64,000 nucleotides of DNA, from NCBI RefSeq assembly GCF_006346315.1, contig NZ_VDMR01000008.1, positions 248,001 through 312,000 on the forward strand, in the 5' to 3' direction. The position numbers were made by a program, and so were the translations under genes. The notes beneath the pieces were generated by a model. That model was not told the DNA's origin and did no database searches. It saw only the letters and a list, made by a program, of their open reading frames with translations. Of this stretch, positions 8,205 to 16,624 are shown in pieces (the stretch's first letter is position 1; each line of letters starts with the position of its first letter). The stretch is from Nocardioides litoris. GTDB lineage: Bacteria; Actinomycetota; Actinomycetes; Propionibacteriales; Nocardioidaceae.

Positions 8205-9146
8205 TCAGCCGGCGAGGCCGGCCAGGACGCCGGTCAGGCGCTCGACCGGGTTGGCCAGGCCCCAGCGCTCGGCCAGCTCGGTCACCCGCTCGCGGTCGGC
8301 GGGCTCGACGGGCAGCGCGGTGCGGCTGCGGTCGAGGTCGAGGTCGCGGGCCACGGCCACGACCTGCGGGGCGACGGCGAGGTAGTCGGCCGCGGCCTTG
8401 ATCTTGCCCCGCGGGCCGGGGCCCAGCGGCGAGGCGGGGTCCTCGGCCGCGGCCCGGACGCCGTCGAGGTCGCCGTACTTCTGCAGCAGGCTGGCCGCGG
8501 TCTTCTCGCCCACGCCGGCGACCCCGGGCAGGCCGTCGGAGGCGTCGCCGCGGAGGGTGGCGAAGTCGGCGTACTGCCCGGCCTCGATGGCGTACTTCTC
8601 GCGCACCCACTCCTCGGTCACCCGCTCGTGGCGGCCGACCCCCTTGCCGATGTAGAGGACCCGGACCGGGCCGCCCTCGGCGTCGTCGTCGACCAGCTGG
8701 AAGAGGTCGCGGTCGCCGGTGACGACGTCGACGGCCTTGCCGGCACCGGTCGCCAGGGTGCCGATGACGTCGTCGGCCTCGTAGCCCGGGGCCCCGAGCA
8801 CGCAGATGCCGAAGGCCTCCAGCACCTCGCGGATGATGGGCACCTGCAGCTCGAGCGGGTCGGGCACCTCCTCGACGTCGGGCGCCGTCGCGACCTCCTC
8901 GACCACCCGGTGGGCCTTGTACGACGGGATCAGGTCGACCCGCCACTGCGGGCGCCAGTCGTCGTCCCAGCAGCAGACGAGGTCGGTGGGCTCGTACTGC
9001 TCCACCAGGCGGCTGACGTAGTCGAGCATCCCGCGCACGGCGTTGACGTTGGTGCCGTCCGGCGCGGCGTACTCCGGCATCCCGAAGAAGGCTCGGAAGT
9101 ACATCGAGGCGGTGTCGAGCAGGAGCAGTCTCGGGGCGCGGGCCAC
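8205..9146 (-). CDS. 5'-3' exonuclease (PolA N-terminal-like, FEN family)
   Basis: The 313-residue protein matches stand-alone 5'-3' exonucleases of actinobacteria, homologous to the N-terminal domain of DNA polymerase I. Acidic metal-binding residues are visible: LLLLDTASMYFRAFF at the N-terminus, YEADDVIGTLA, VVTGDRDLFQLV, and the helix-hairpin-helix GDASDGLPGVAGVGEKTAA. It would cut 5' flaps or single-stranded 5' ends during repair. The GTG start at 9146 has TAGGGT 7 nt upstream. It heads a run with the two NAD-binding genes downstream, although their function has no obvious link to DNA repair. Confidence 0.92.
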   Translation of the reverse strand: MARAPRLLLLDTASMYFRAFFGMPEYAAPDGTNVNAVRGMLDYVSRLVEQYEPTDLVCCWDDDWRPQWRVDLIPSYKAHRVVEEVATAPDVEEVPDPLELQVPIIREVLEAFGICVLGAPGYEADDVIGTLATGAGKAVDVVTGDRDLFQLVDDDAEGGPVRVLYIGKGVGRHERVTEEWVREKYAIEAGQYADFATLRGDASDGLPGVAGVGEKTAASLLQKYGDLDGVRAAAEDPASPLGPGPRGKIKAAADYLAVAPQVVAVARDLDLDRSRTALPVEPADRERVTELAERWGLANPVERLTGVLAGLAG

Positions 9147-9153
9147 GGGGGAG

Positions 9154-9159
9154 ACCCTA
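9154..9159 (-). promoter_or_regulatory. -10 element TAGGGT, leaderless spacing
   Basis: TAGGGT is 7 nt upstream of the GTG at 9146, with no ribosome site in between. Confidence 0.5.
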
Positions 9160-9203
9160 GCGGCGCGCCGAGCGTGGCCGGCGCCGTCGGGGGAGCCCCG
9201 CCC

Positions 9204-10268
9204 TCAGCCGCGGCCCTGGATGACGAGGTCGCCTCGCGTGACGGCTCGGATGTGGTCGCTGGCCAGCAGGGCGTGCGGCGCGCCCAGCTCGAACGCGCTC
9301 GCCGTCTCCAACCGGTCCAGGTGCTGGGGGTCGAGGTCGACCTCGAGCGCGCCGAGGTTGCCCTCCAGCTGCTCGACCGTGCGCGCGCCCAGGATCGGAG
9401 CGGTGACCCCGGGACGGTGCAGGACCCACGCCAGCGCGACCTGGGCCGGCGAGCGGCCCACCTCGTGGGCGATGTCGCGGACCTCGTCGGCGATCGCGAG
9501 GTTGCGCTCGGTGACCGTGCCCAGGGCGCGGTTGAGGTGGCGGCGGGTCCCGTCGGGCTCATCCTCGGATGCGGGTGCCCCGAGGTCGGACCGGCTGTAG
9601 GACCCGCTCAGGACCCCGCCGGCGAGCGGGGAGAACGGGACGACACCGAGACCCATCTCCCGTGCCATCGGGACGAGGTCGCGCTCGGGCGTGCGGTCCA
9701 GGAGGTTGTACTCGACCTGCAGGGCCACCAGGGGTGACCACCCGCGCAGGTCGGCGATCGCCTGCATGCGCGAGACCTGCCAGGCCGGCGCGCTCGACAT
9801 CGCGACGTAGTGCACCTTCCCCTGGCGCACGAGGTCGTCCATGCCTCGCAGGGTCTCCTCGACCGGCGTCATGTCGTCCCAGACATGGAGGTAGAGCACG
9901 TCGACGTGGTCCGTGCCGAGGCGGCGCAGGCTGCTCTCGACCGACGTCATCATGTTCTTGCGGGGGCCGCCGCCGGAGTTGGGGTCGCGCCGGTCGGTCA
10001 TCGACGAGTACTTCGTCGCGATGACGAGGCTGTCACGGCGGTGCCGGGCGAACTCACCGACGAGCACCTCGGAGGTGCCGTCGGTGTAGACGTCGGCGGT
10101 GTCGACGAAGTTGCCACCCCGATCGACATAGGTGTCGAACATGCGGCGGGCCTCGTCCTTGGTGGCGCCCCAGCCCCACTCGTCGCCGAACGTCGCGGCG
10201 CCGAGGGCGAGGGGTGACACCCGCAGTCCGGATCGGCCAAGCAGTCGGTAGGTGTCCAAGGTGAGCAT
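9204..10268 (-). CDS. Aldo/keto reductase
   Basis: The 354-residue protein is an AKR-family NADPH-dependent oxidoreductase with a TIM barrel. The catalytic tetrad is visible: Asp and Tyr in NFVDTADVYTDG, Lys in VIATKYSS, and His in LYLHVWD. It resembles the yakc/tas-like group acting on aldehydes and ketones. The ATG at 10268 has a GAAGGA ribosome site 8 nt upstream. It lies 79 bp downstream of a degenerate SDR on the same strand, with a TetR gene diverging beyond, which suggests a small TetR-controlled locus. The substrate is unknown. Confidence 0.9.
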   Translation of the reverse strand: MLTLDTYRLLGRSGLRVSPLALGAATFGDEWGWGATKDEARRMFDTYVDRGGNFVDTADVYTDGTSEVLVGEFARHRRDSLVIATKYSSMTDRRDPNSGGGPRKNMMTSVESSLRRLGTDHVDVLYLHVWDDMTPVEETLRGMDDLVRQGKVHYVAMSSAPAWQVSRMQAIADLRGWSPLVALQVEYNLLDRTPERDLVPMAREMGLGVVPFSPLAGGVLSGSYSRSDLGAPASEDEPDGTRRHLNRALGTVTERNLAIADEVRDIAHEVGRSPAQVALAWVLHRPGVTAPILGARTVEQLEGNLGALEVDLDPQHLDRLETASAFELGAPHALLASDHIRAVTRGDLVIQGRG

Positions 10269-10293
10269 CAGGGTGGTCCTTCGGGTCTCGGTT

Positions 10294-10338
10294 CGTGTGG
10301 GTCGTGTGGGTCGTGTGGGTCGTGGAGGTCGTGCGGGC
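10294..10338. repeat. 9-bp tandem repeat (CGTGTGGGT)
   Basis: Three exact and two diverged copies of CGTGTGGGT fill the gap between the SDR stop and the aldo/keto reductase start. Confidence 0.75.
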
Positions 10339-10347
10339 CGTGCTGGC

Positions 10348-11133
10348 TCAGGTGAGCCCGAGCCCGAGGCCGCCGGCGACGACGACCTCCCGGCCCGTGA
10401 TGTACGACGCCTCGGCCGAGGCCAGGAAGGCGACCGTGCTCGCGATGTCGGACGGCCGACCGGCCCGGCCGAGCGGCGTGCTGCGGGCGAGGTGCTCGAG
10501 GGTGGCCTCGACCGCCGCGGGCGACAGGCCGGCCTTGCGCCAGATCGGGGTCTCGACCGCGCCCGGACTGACGGCGTTGACGCGGATGCCGCGGGGCGCC
10601 AGCTCGATGGCCAGGGACGGCAACATCGCCAGCAGGGCGCCGCGCGAACCTGCTCCCACGCTCATCCCCGGCGCACCGCGGGACGCCCCGATGCCGACGT
10701 TGACGACGACGGAGGCGCCGTCGGCGAGGTGCGGCAAGGCGTGCACCAGGGTGAAGAACTGCCCGCGGGTGTTGGTGGCGAAGACGTCGTCGAAGGTCGC
10801 CTCGTCCCATTGGCTGAGCTCCCGGGTCACGTTCACGCCCGCATTGAGGAAGAGCGTGTCGATGAGTCCGAGGGCGCTGCGCACCTGCGACACGGCCCGC
10901 TCGGTCTCCTTGACCGACCTGGCGTCGGCGGAGATCACGAGGGCGCCGGGGAGGTCATCTCTCGCACGAGCGACGGTCTCGGGATCGTGGCCGGTGAGAG
11001 CCACGTGGTGGCCGCGGTCGAGCAGGAGCTCTGCGGTCGCGCGACCGATGCCGCTCGTGCCGCCGGTGATGAGAGCGACCCGCGGGCGTGCGTCGGGCCG
11101 CGTCTCCGTCGTGCCTGTCGTCGTTAAGTACAC
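10348..11133 (-). CDS. Short-chain dehydrogenase-like protein lacking the Tyr/Lys active site
   Basis: The 261-residue protein has the classical SDR cofactor motif TGGTSGIG (residues 24-31), LFLNAG in place of NNAG, and the C-terminal RGIRVNAVSPGAVETP. The active-site region is altered. Where classical SDRs have YxxxK just before the helix it reads GAGSR (within MSVGAGSRGALLAML), and NVSS is replaced by NVGI. So the catalytic Ser, Tyr and Lys all appear to be lost. The start is the GTG at 11133; I see no other start and no ribosome site. It may bind NAD(P) without the usual catalysis. It is upstream of the aldo/keto reductase gene on the same strand. Confidence 0.85.
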   Translation of the reverse strand: MYLTTTGTTETRPDARPRVALITGGTSGIGRATAELLLDRGHHVALTGHDPETVARARDDLPGALVISADARSVKETERAVSQVRSALGLIDTLFLNAGVNVTRELSQWDEATFDDVFATNTRGQFFTLVHALPHLADGASVVVNVGIGASRGAPGMSVGAGSRGALLAMLPSLAIELAPRGIRVNAVSPGAVETPIWRKAGLSPAAVEATLEHLARSTPLGRAGRPSDIASTVAFLASAEASYITGREVVVAGGLGLGLT

Positions 11134-11143
11134 AATGTGTGAC
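11128..11143. promoter_or_regulatory. Candidate TetR operator over the SDR start
   Basis: GTACACAATGTGTGAC contains the perfect 11-bp palindrome ACACAATGTGT (11130-11140) and overlaps the SDR GTG start. A related box is at 11177. Both lie between the SDR and the divergent TetR gene. Confidence 0.5.
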
Positions 11144-11176
11144 GTTAGCAGGACGGCCGCGACCGGCCCAAGCTAG

Positions 11177-11192
11177 GTACACATCGTGACCA
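11177..11192. promoter_or_regulatory. Second GTACACA box upstream of tetR
   Basis: GTACACATCGTGACCA repeats the GTACACA half of the box at 11128 and then GTGAC. It ends just before the -10 hexamer of the TetR gene, so occupancy could repress it. Confidence 0.4.
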
Positions 11193-11194
11193 CG

Positions 11195-11200
11195 TAGGCT
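11195..11200 (+). promoter_or_regulatory. -10 element TAGGCT, leaderless spacing
   Basis: TAGGCT lies 6 nt upstream of the TetR ATG at 11207. Confidence 0.45.
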
Positions 11201-11206
11201 CGGGGC

Positions 11207-11788
11207 ATGACCTCGCTCGAGATGGGCCCGACGGGCCAGCGCCGGGGACGAGGCGCGCGTGAGCGCATCTTGCGGGCGGCGGGGGAGCTGTTCCGCGAGC
11301 ACGGCGTCAATGCGACCGGCATCGAGCAGGTCTCCGAGTCCGCCCAGGTCTCCCGGCGCACGGTCTACCAGCACTTCGGTGGCAAGGACGGCCTGGTGGA
11401 GGCCTACCTGCAGCTCCACGACGCCGCGCCCGTCCCCGCCCTGGAGCGCGACGGGCTGACCCCCCGCGAACGCCTCGTCGCGATCTTCGAGGACGCCCTC
11501 GACGCGACGCCGCCGCTGTGTCCCTTCATCGGAGCCGCCGTCGAGATCGCCGACCCCGAGCACCCGGCACGGCGGATCGCCCGTGACTACAAGGTCGACC
11601 TGGCCGCGCGCCTGGCGGCCGTGGCCCGCGACGCGGGTGCGGCGGAGCCGGAGGTGCTGGGCGACCAGCTCGCCCTCCTGCTCGACGGCGTGTCGGCGCG
11701 GACCAGGGCGACCGGCGTCGACGCGATGCCGACCGCGGTCACCGTCGCCCACGTGCTCCTCGACCGAGCTCTCGGGCCGCCGACCTGA
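11207..11788 (+). CDS. TetR family transcriptional regulator
   Basis: The 193-residue protein has a TetR-type N-terminal DNA-binding domain: ERILRAAGELFREHGVNATG, then IEQVSESAQVSRRTVYQHFGGKDGLVEAYL (residues 20-70). The C-terminal ligand domain is unassigned but contains the CPFIGAAVEIADPEHPARR segment seen in TetR_C proteins. It diverges from the SDR/aldo-keto reductase pair across 73 bp that contain two GTACACA boxes, so it most likely controls them and itself. Inducer unknown. It may be leaderless. Confidence 0.92.
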   Translation: MTSLEMGPTGQRRGRGARERILRAAGELFREHGVNATGIEQVSESAQVSRRTVYQHFGGKDGLVEAYLQLHDAAPVPALERDGLTPRERLVAIFEDALDATPPLCPFIGAAVEIADPEHPARRIARDYKVDLAARLAAVARDAGAAEPEVLGDQLALLLDGVSARTRATGVDAMPTAVTVAHVLLDRALGPPT

Positions 11789-11847
11789 CCCGTGTCGGCC
11801 GCGGGCCCGCCCGCCGGGACGGCTCCGGGTGCCACGACCATCCGCAC

Positions 11848-11853
11848 TAGCCT
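11848..11853 (+). promoter_or_regulatory. -10 element TAGCCT, leaderless spacing
   Basis: TAGCCT is 7 nt upstream of the GTG at 11861 and supports that start over an in-frame GTG at 11792. Confidence 0.5.
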
Positions 11854-11860
11854 GACCCGC

Positions 11861-12331
11861 GTGACGAGCGAGCTCGAGGCCACCGACCGCCGGATCCTCG
11901 AGCTGCTGGCCGAGGACGGCCGGATGTCGTTCACCCACCTCGGCAAGGCCACCGGGCTGTCGACCTCGGCGGTGCACCAGCGCGTCAAGCGGCTCGAGGC
12001 GCGCGGGCTGATCCTCGGGTACGGCGCCACGGTCAACCACGACGCGGTGGGACTGCCGCTGACGGCGTTCATCTCGATCCGCGCGATCGACCCGTCCCAG
12101 CCCGACGACAGCCCCGAGCGGCTGCGGCACCTGCCCGAGATCGAGTCGTGCTGGTCGGTGGCGGGGGAGGAGTCCTACATCCTCAAGATCCGGGTCGCGA
12201 CGCCGGCCGCCCTGGAGGACCTGCTGGCCCGGGTGCGGGCCGCGGCCAACGTCTCCACGCGCACGACGATCGTGCTGTCGACGTACTACGAGAACCGGCC
12301 GGTGCTCGGCGCCGGCGCGGCAGAGGCCTGA
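11861..12331 (+). CDS. Lrp/AsnC family regulator, likely of lysine catabolism
   Basis: The 156-residue protein shows an N-terminal AsnC-type helix-turn-helix (LEATDRRILELLAEDGRMSF, then LSTSAVHQRVKRLEARGLILGY) and a C-terminal RAM ligand domain (VAGEESYILKIRVATPAALEDLL). Proteins of this family bind amino acids and control their metabolism. I chose the GTG at 11861 because the helix-turn-helix begins right after it and a -10 hexamer lies 7 nt upstream. It converges on kamA with a 7-bp gap. Its position makes lysine or a lysine product the likely ligand, which is inference. Confidence 0.9.
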   Translation: MTSELEATDRRILELLAEDGRMSFTHLGKATGLSTSAVHQRVKRLEARGLILGYGATVNHDAVGLPLTAFISIRAIDPSQPDDSPERLRHLPEIESCWSVAGEESYILKIRVATPAALEDLLARVRAAANVSTRTTIVLSTYYENRPVLGAGAAEA

Positions 12332-12349
12332 GCCCGGCTCACCAGGCCT
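12324..12349. terminator. Hairpin overlapping both convergent stop codons
   Basis: AGGCCTG (12324-12330) pairs with CAGGCCT (12343-12349), with an inner AGCC/GGCT stem. It covers the stop codons of the Lrp gene and kamA and could end transcription from both sides. Confidence 0.5.
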
Positions 12350-13802
12350 GGAGCGCCGCCGTGCGCCGCGACGCCTCGGCGACCTCGGCGGCCTTCAGCG
12401 CGCTCGTGTCGAGGTCGGCGTGCTGGGCCCACCACGCCTGGCCCTCGGCGGGCAGGGTGTGGATCGGGTCGTAGTACTCGTAGGTGCGGTCCATGTCGTG
12501 GCCCTCGGCGGCCTCGATGGAGGTGCGGTAGTTCTTGGTCCAGCGCGAGATGCCGCGCACCTCGTCGTACGACGCCAGCTGGTGCACCCAGCGCTTGCCG
12601 ACGAAGGGGACGTCGCAGACGATGCGCGGCGTCGCGAACCCCGGCAGGTAGCCCATGATGTGGTGCTGCAGCCGCTGGGCGTCGGCGACCGAGACCCGCC
12701 AGTGCTCGCTGAACGGGATCATGTCGCACATGTAGAAGTAGTAGGGCGTGATCTGCGCGCCGTCGAGGAGGCGGAAGCAGAGGTCGAGCAGGGCGTGCGG
12801 GTCGGCGTTGACGCCGTTGAGCAGCACGCCCTGGTTGCGCACGTCGCGCAGGCCGGCGTCGAGCATGGCCCGGGAGGCCTGGGCGACGAGGGGCGTGATC
12901 GAGCTGGCGTGGTTGGCGTGGGTGTGCATCGCGAGCGAGACCCCGCGGGCGCGGGCCGTGGTGGCGACGCGGTGCACGCCCTCGACGACGTCGGGCTGCA
13001 GCCAGTGCTGCGGCAGGCCGACCAGCGCCTTGGTGGCCAGCCGGATGTCGCGGACGTTGTCGATCTCGAGCAGCTGGGTCAAGAACGCCTCGAGGCGGGG
13101 CCACGGCATGTTGGCCACGTCGCCGCCGGAGACCACCACGTCGCGCACGCTCGGCGTGCGGCGCAGGTAGTCGAGCATGTCGCCGATGCGGTCGGTCGGC
13201 TTGCCGACGAACTTCAGCTTGTCGATGACGGGGGTGGAGTTGCCGACGAGGTCCATGCGGGTGCAGTGGCCGCAGTACTGCGGGCAGGTCGGCAGCAGCT
13301 CGGCCAGCACCTTGGTGGGGTAGCGGTGGGTCAGGCCCTCGGTGGCCCACATGTCGTGCTCGTGCAGCGAGTCGCGGGTGGCGTGGGGGTGGGAGGACCA
13401 GTCGGTGCGGCGGTCGGAGAAGACCGGGACCATGTAGTGGCGCACCGGGTCGGCGTACAGCGCGTCGGTGAGCGAGCCGGGGCCGGCGGGCTCGACGTGC
13501 GACACCATCGTGTTCATCATCTGCGGCGGCACGAGCATCGACATCGTGGCGCGCTCGGCCTGGTCGCGCTCGAGGTCGGCGTAGAAGCGCTCGTCGACGA
13601 GGTCGCCGAGCAGCTCGCGCAGCTGGCGGACGTTCTTGATGCAGTGGGCGCGCTGCCATTGCACGGAGGCCCACTCCTCGGCGGTGACGTCCTTCCAGCC
13701 GGGGAAGCGGGTCCAGTCGGGCTCGACGAGCTCGACGCGCTCGTAGGGGTAGGGCTGGCCGGACTCGGCCACCAGGGCGCCGACGCTGGTCTCGATGCTC
13801 AT
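12339..13802 (-). CDS. kamA: Lysine 2,3-aminomutase (radical SAM)
   Basis: The 487-residue protein is a radical SAM, PLP-dependent aminomutase that converts L-lysine to L-beta-lysine, the first step of the clostridial-type lysine pathway. The iron-sulfur motif is Cys173-Cys177-Cys180 (CPQYCGHC). VVSGGDVANM matches the conserved GGDP region with an altered last residue. YMCDMIP and IVCDVP keep the two Asp that contact the lysine side chain in the clostridial enzyme. The PLP lysine is probably Lys403, but the usual GGGGK loop reads FVGK, so this is a divergent subfamily. The ATG at 13802 fits the family length. It diverges from kdd-kamDE-kal. Confidence 0.9.
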   Translation of the reverse strand: MSIETSVGALVAESGQPYPYERVELVEPDWTRFPGWKDVTAEEWASVQWQRAHCIKNVRQLRELLGDLVDERFYADLERDQAERATMSMLVPPQMMNTMVSHVEPAGPGSLTDALYADPVRHYMVPVFSDRRTDWSSHPHATRDSLHEHDMWATEGLTHRYPTKVLAELLPTCPQYCGHCTRMDLVGNSTPVIDKLKFVGKPTDRIGDMLDYLRRTPSVRDVVVSGGDVANMPWPRLEAFLTQLLEIDNVRDIRLATKALVGLPQHWLQPDVVEGVHRVATTARARGVSLAMHTHANHASSITPLVAQASRAMLDAGLRDVRNQGVLLNGVNADPHALLDLCFRLLDGAQITPYYFYMCDMIPFSEHWRVSVADAQRLQHHIMGYLPGFATPRIVCDVPFVGKRWVHQLASYDEVRGISRWTKNYRTSIEAAEGHDMDRTYEYYDPIHTLPAEGQAWWAQHADLDTSALKAAEVAEASRRTAALQAW

Positions 13803-13979
13803 CGCGGGGGTGCTGCCTCTCGGACGTCGGTCGTCGGACGGGGGAGGGGCGCGACACAGCCCGCTCGTGGGCGCCACCAGGGGCGGCGTGCGGCTACAGT
13901 ACGCGGAGATCGTGCGGCGTGCACCCCGCCGCACCGCAAGACTTCCTGTCATACCCCCGAAACGAGGGAGGGCGTCCCC
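13803..13979. promoter_or_regulatory. Divergent promoter region between kamA and kdd
   Basis: These 177 bp must hold the promoters of both lysine operons. A TACAGT hexamer (13894-13899) is a possible -10 for the plus strand. Upstream of kdd there is a GGGAGG ribosome site 8 nt from the start. I saw no clear Lrp box and no cobalamin riboswitch. Confidence 0.4.
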
Positions 13980-15038
13980 GTGGACCGTCCCGAGAGCGAC
14001 CCCACCGGTCTCCACCGCGTGCTCGACCGGCCGGCCGTGCTGCCGCAGGCCGCCGAGCGCCTCGACACCCGGCGCGAGCTGTGGCCCGACGAGGTGCGCG
14101 TGCGCGTCGAGCGCCTCAACCTCGACGCCGCGTCGTTCCGTCAGCTCGAGCGCACCCACGCCGACGGCGACGCCGTGCGGGCGGCCGTCCTCGACATCGT
14201 GCGCACCCGCGGCAAGATGCAGAACCCCGAGACCGGGTCGGGCGGCATGCTCGTCGGCACGGTCGAGGAGGTCGGGCCCGACTCGCCCCTCGGGCTCGCC
14301 GTCGGCGACCGCGTCGCCACCCTCGTCTCCCTCACCCTGACGCCCCTCGTCATCGAGGACGACCTCGCGGCCTGGGACGGCCTCGGTGAGCAGGTGCCCT
14401 GCGACGGGTACGCCGTGCTCTTCGGCCGCTCCATCGCCGCCGTGCTGCCCGACGACCTGCCGACCGCGCTCAGCCTGTCGGTCATGGACGTGTGCGGCGC
14501 CCCCGCGCTGACCGCACGTGTCGTCGGTGAGCACCTCGACTGCGCGGGGGGTGACGGACGCGCCCCCGTGGTGGCGGTCGTCGGCGGCGCCGGCAAGTCC
14601 GGCTCGCTCAGCCTGGCCGCCGCCCGTGACGCCGGCGCCGGTCGCACCATCGGGGTCGTGCCCCACCAGGCCGAGGCCGACCTGCTGACCGCCACCGGGC
14701 TCGCCGACGAGGTGTGCCTGGCCGACGCCCGCGACCCGGTGGGCCTGCGCGACGCGGTCGCCAAGGCGGGCGGCCCGGCCGACGTCACCGTGGTGTGCGT
14801 CGACGTGCCCGGTTGCGAGGGCGGCGCCGTGCTGGCCACCGCGGAGGGCGGCACCGTGGTGTTCTTCTCCATGGCCACCTCCTTCTCCGCCGCCGCCCTC
14901 GGGGCCGAGGGCCTCGCCGCCGACGTGCGGATGCTCGTCGGCAACGGCTACGTCCCCGGCCACGCGGCGTACGCCGTCGGCCTGCTGCGCTCCCACGCCG
15001 GGGTGCGCGAGCTGTTCGAGCGGCGGCTCGAGCCGTGA
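13980..15038 (+). CDS. kdd: L-erythro-3,5-diaminohexanoate dehydrogenase
   Basis: The 352-residue protein matches Kdd, which oxidises 3,5-diaminohexanoate to 3-keto-5-aminohexanoate with NAD(P). It has a medium-chain-dehydrogenase-like fold: an early GTVEEVGPDSP and GDRVATLVSLTLTPL, the family-specific CDGYAVLFGRS, and the Rossmann motif VAVVGGAGKSGSL near residue 200, with QAEADLLTATGLADEV after it. The GTG start has GGGAGG upstream. Its stop overlaps the start of kamD (GTGA). The assignment rests on both sequence and its position between kamA and kamDE. Confidence 0.9.
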   Translation: MDRPESDPTGLHRVLDRPAVLPQAAERLDTRRELWPDEVRVRVERLNLDAASFRQLERTHADGDAVRAAVLDIVRTRGKMQNPETGSGGMLVGTVEEVGPDSPLGLAVGDRVATLVSLTLTPLVIEDDLAAWDGLGEQVPCDGYAVLFGRSIAAVLPDDLPTALSLSVMDVCGAPALTARVVGEHLDCAGGDGRAPVVAVVGGAGKSGSLSLAAARDAGAGRTIGVVPHQAEADLLTATGLADEVCLADARDPVGLRDAVAKAGGPADVTVVCVDVPGCEGGAVLATAEGGTVVFFSMATSFSAAALGAEGLAADVRMLVGNGYVPGHAAYAVGLLRSHAGVRELFERRLEP

Positions 15039-16624
15039 GCCGCCCGCCGCGGGGCAAGCTCGACCTCGACCCGGCCACCGTCCGGCACGCCCGCAGCCTG
15101 GCCCGCAAGGCCGGGCGGCCGATCGTGAGGATGGCCCAGGAGCACACCACCGTCGCCGTCGAGCGGGCCACGCTGCGGCTCGCCGGCCTCGGCGGGGCCG
15201 ACGAGGAGGGCACGCCCTGGGTCAACCGGCTCGCCGACACCGTCCGGGCCGACCTGCACGACGACGGCGGGCTCGCCCACGGCGTGGCCCTCCCGGTGTG
15301 GGACGCGCTGCTGCGCGGCGAGGCCGAGGACCTCTCCGTGCTCGCCCAGAAGGCCGCCGCCGGGTCGGTGCGCTTCCGGCTGCCCGAGGGCCGCGACGCC
15401 CAGCGGGCGCGCACGGCGAGCCGCAAGGCCGTCGCCGCCGGCCTGCGCACGGTCGACCGCCGCCGCGCCGAGCGCGACCGGATGGTCAAGCGCCACGGCG
15501 ACGCGCCCCGCCAGCCGTGGATCTACCTCATCGTCGCCACGGGCGACATCTACGAGGACATCCCGCAGGCCCAGCAGGCGGCCCGCGAGGGAGCCGACGT
15601 CATCGCGGTCATCCGGTCCACCGGCCAGAGCCTGCTCGACTTCGTGCCCGAGGGCGCGACCCGCGAGGGGTACGCCGGCACCTACGCCACCCAGGAGAAC
15701 TTCCGGCTCATGCGGGCCGCGCTCGACGAGTCGAGCAAGGAGCTCGGCCGCTACGTGCGGCTGACCAACTACGCCTCGGGCCTGTGCATGCCCGAGATCG
15801 CCGCGCTGGCCGGCCTCGAGCGGCTCGACATGATGCTCAACGACTCGATGTACGGGATCCTCTTCCGAGACATCAACCCGGTGCGCACCTTCGTCGACCA
15901 GCGCTTCAGCCGCCAGGTCCACGCCCGCGCGGGGATCATCATCAACACCGGCGAGGACAACTACCTCACCACCGCCGACGCCGTCGAGGCCGCCCACACC
16001 GTCACCACCAGCCAGCTGCTCAACGAGTACTTCGCCAAGGAGGCGGGCCTCGAGGACTGGCAGCTCGGCCTCGGCCACGCCTTCGAGATCGACCCCGCGG
16101 TGCCCGACTCCTTCCGCCTCGAGCTGGCCCACGCGCTGCTGGCCCGCGAGGTCTTCCCGAAGGCCCCGCTGAAGTGGATGCCGCCGACGCGCCACATGAC
16201 CGGCGACGTGTTCAAGGGCAACCTGCTCGACGGCTTCTTCAACCTGGCCGGCGCGCTCACCGGGCAGGGCATCCTGCTCGTCGGCATGATGACCGAGGCC
16301 GTGGTCACGCCCTGGCTCTCCGACCGCGACATCGCCCTCCAGAACGTCCGCTACGTCATGGACGCCGCAGGCCGCCTGCACGAGGACTTCCACCCCACCC
16401 CGGGCGGCTTCATCCAGCAGCGGGCCCACCAGGTGCTCGCCGAGTCGATCGAGCTGCTCGACCAGATCGTCGACGAGGGCCTGCTCCAGGCCATCGCCGA
16501 CGGCACCTTCGGCCTCATGAAGCGCCCGGCCGACGCCGGTCGTGGCCTCGACGGCGTGGCCCGCAAGTCCGAGGCCTTCTACAACCCGGCGACCGACCTG
16601 CTCGAGGAAGGGGCGACCCGATGA
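15035..16624 (+). CDS. kamD: Lysine 5,6-aminomutase alpha subunit
   Basis: The 529-residue product is the large subunit of the B12- and PLP-dependent D-lysine/L-beta-lysine 5,6-aminomutase. Clear family segments include WIYLIVATGDIYEDIPQA, DVIAVIRSTGQSLLDFVPEG, YVRLTNYASGLCMPEIA, NDSMYGILFRDINP, and the C-terminal KWMPPTRHMTGD and GEDNYLTTADAVE. The TIM barrel binds substrate and PLP, while the cobalamin is carried mainly by the beta subunit encoded next. The start overlaps the kdd stop by 4 bp, and its own stop overlaps the kamE start (ATGA), so subunit synthesis is coupled. Length is normal for the family. Confidence 0.95.
   Translation: MSRPPRGKLDLDPATVRHARSLARKAGRPIVRMAQEHTTVAVERATLRLAGLGGADEEGTPWVNRLADTVRADLHDDGGLAHGVALPVWDALLRGEAEDLSVLAQKAAAGSVRFRLPEGRDAQRARTASRKAVAAGLRTVDRRRAERDRMVKRHGDAPRQPWIYLIVATGDIYEDIPQAQQAAREGADVIAVIRSTGQSLLDFVPEGATREGYAGTYATQENFRLMRAALDESSKELGRYVRLTNYASGLCMPEIAALAGLERLDMMLNDSMYGILFRDINPVRTFVDQRFSRQVHARAGIIINTGEDNYLTTADAVEAAHTVTTSQLLNEYFAKEAGLEDWQLGLGHAFEIDPAVPDSFRLELAHALLAREVFPKAPLKWMPPTRHMTGDVFKGNLLDGFFNLAGALTGQGILLVGMMTEAVVTPWLSDRDIALQNVRYVMDAAGRLHEDFHPTPGGFIQQRAHQVLAESIELLDQIVDEGLLQAIADGTFGLMKRPADAGRGLDGVARKSEAFYNPATDLLEEGATR

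Noticed and set aside
13803..13979. Cobalamin riboswitch upstream of the B12-dependent aminomutase operon
   Set aside because: No B12-box-like core or supporting stems could be found in the 177-bp gap.
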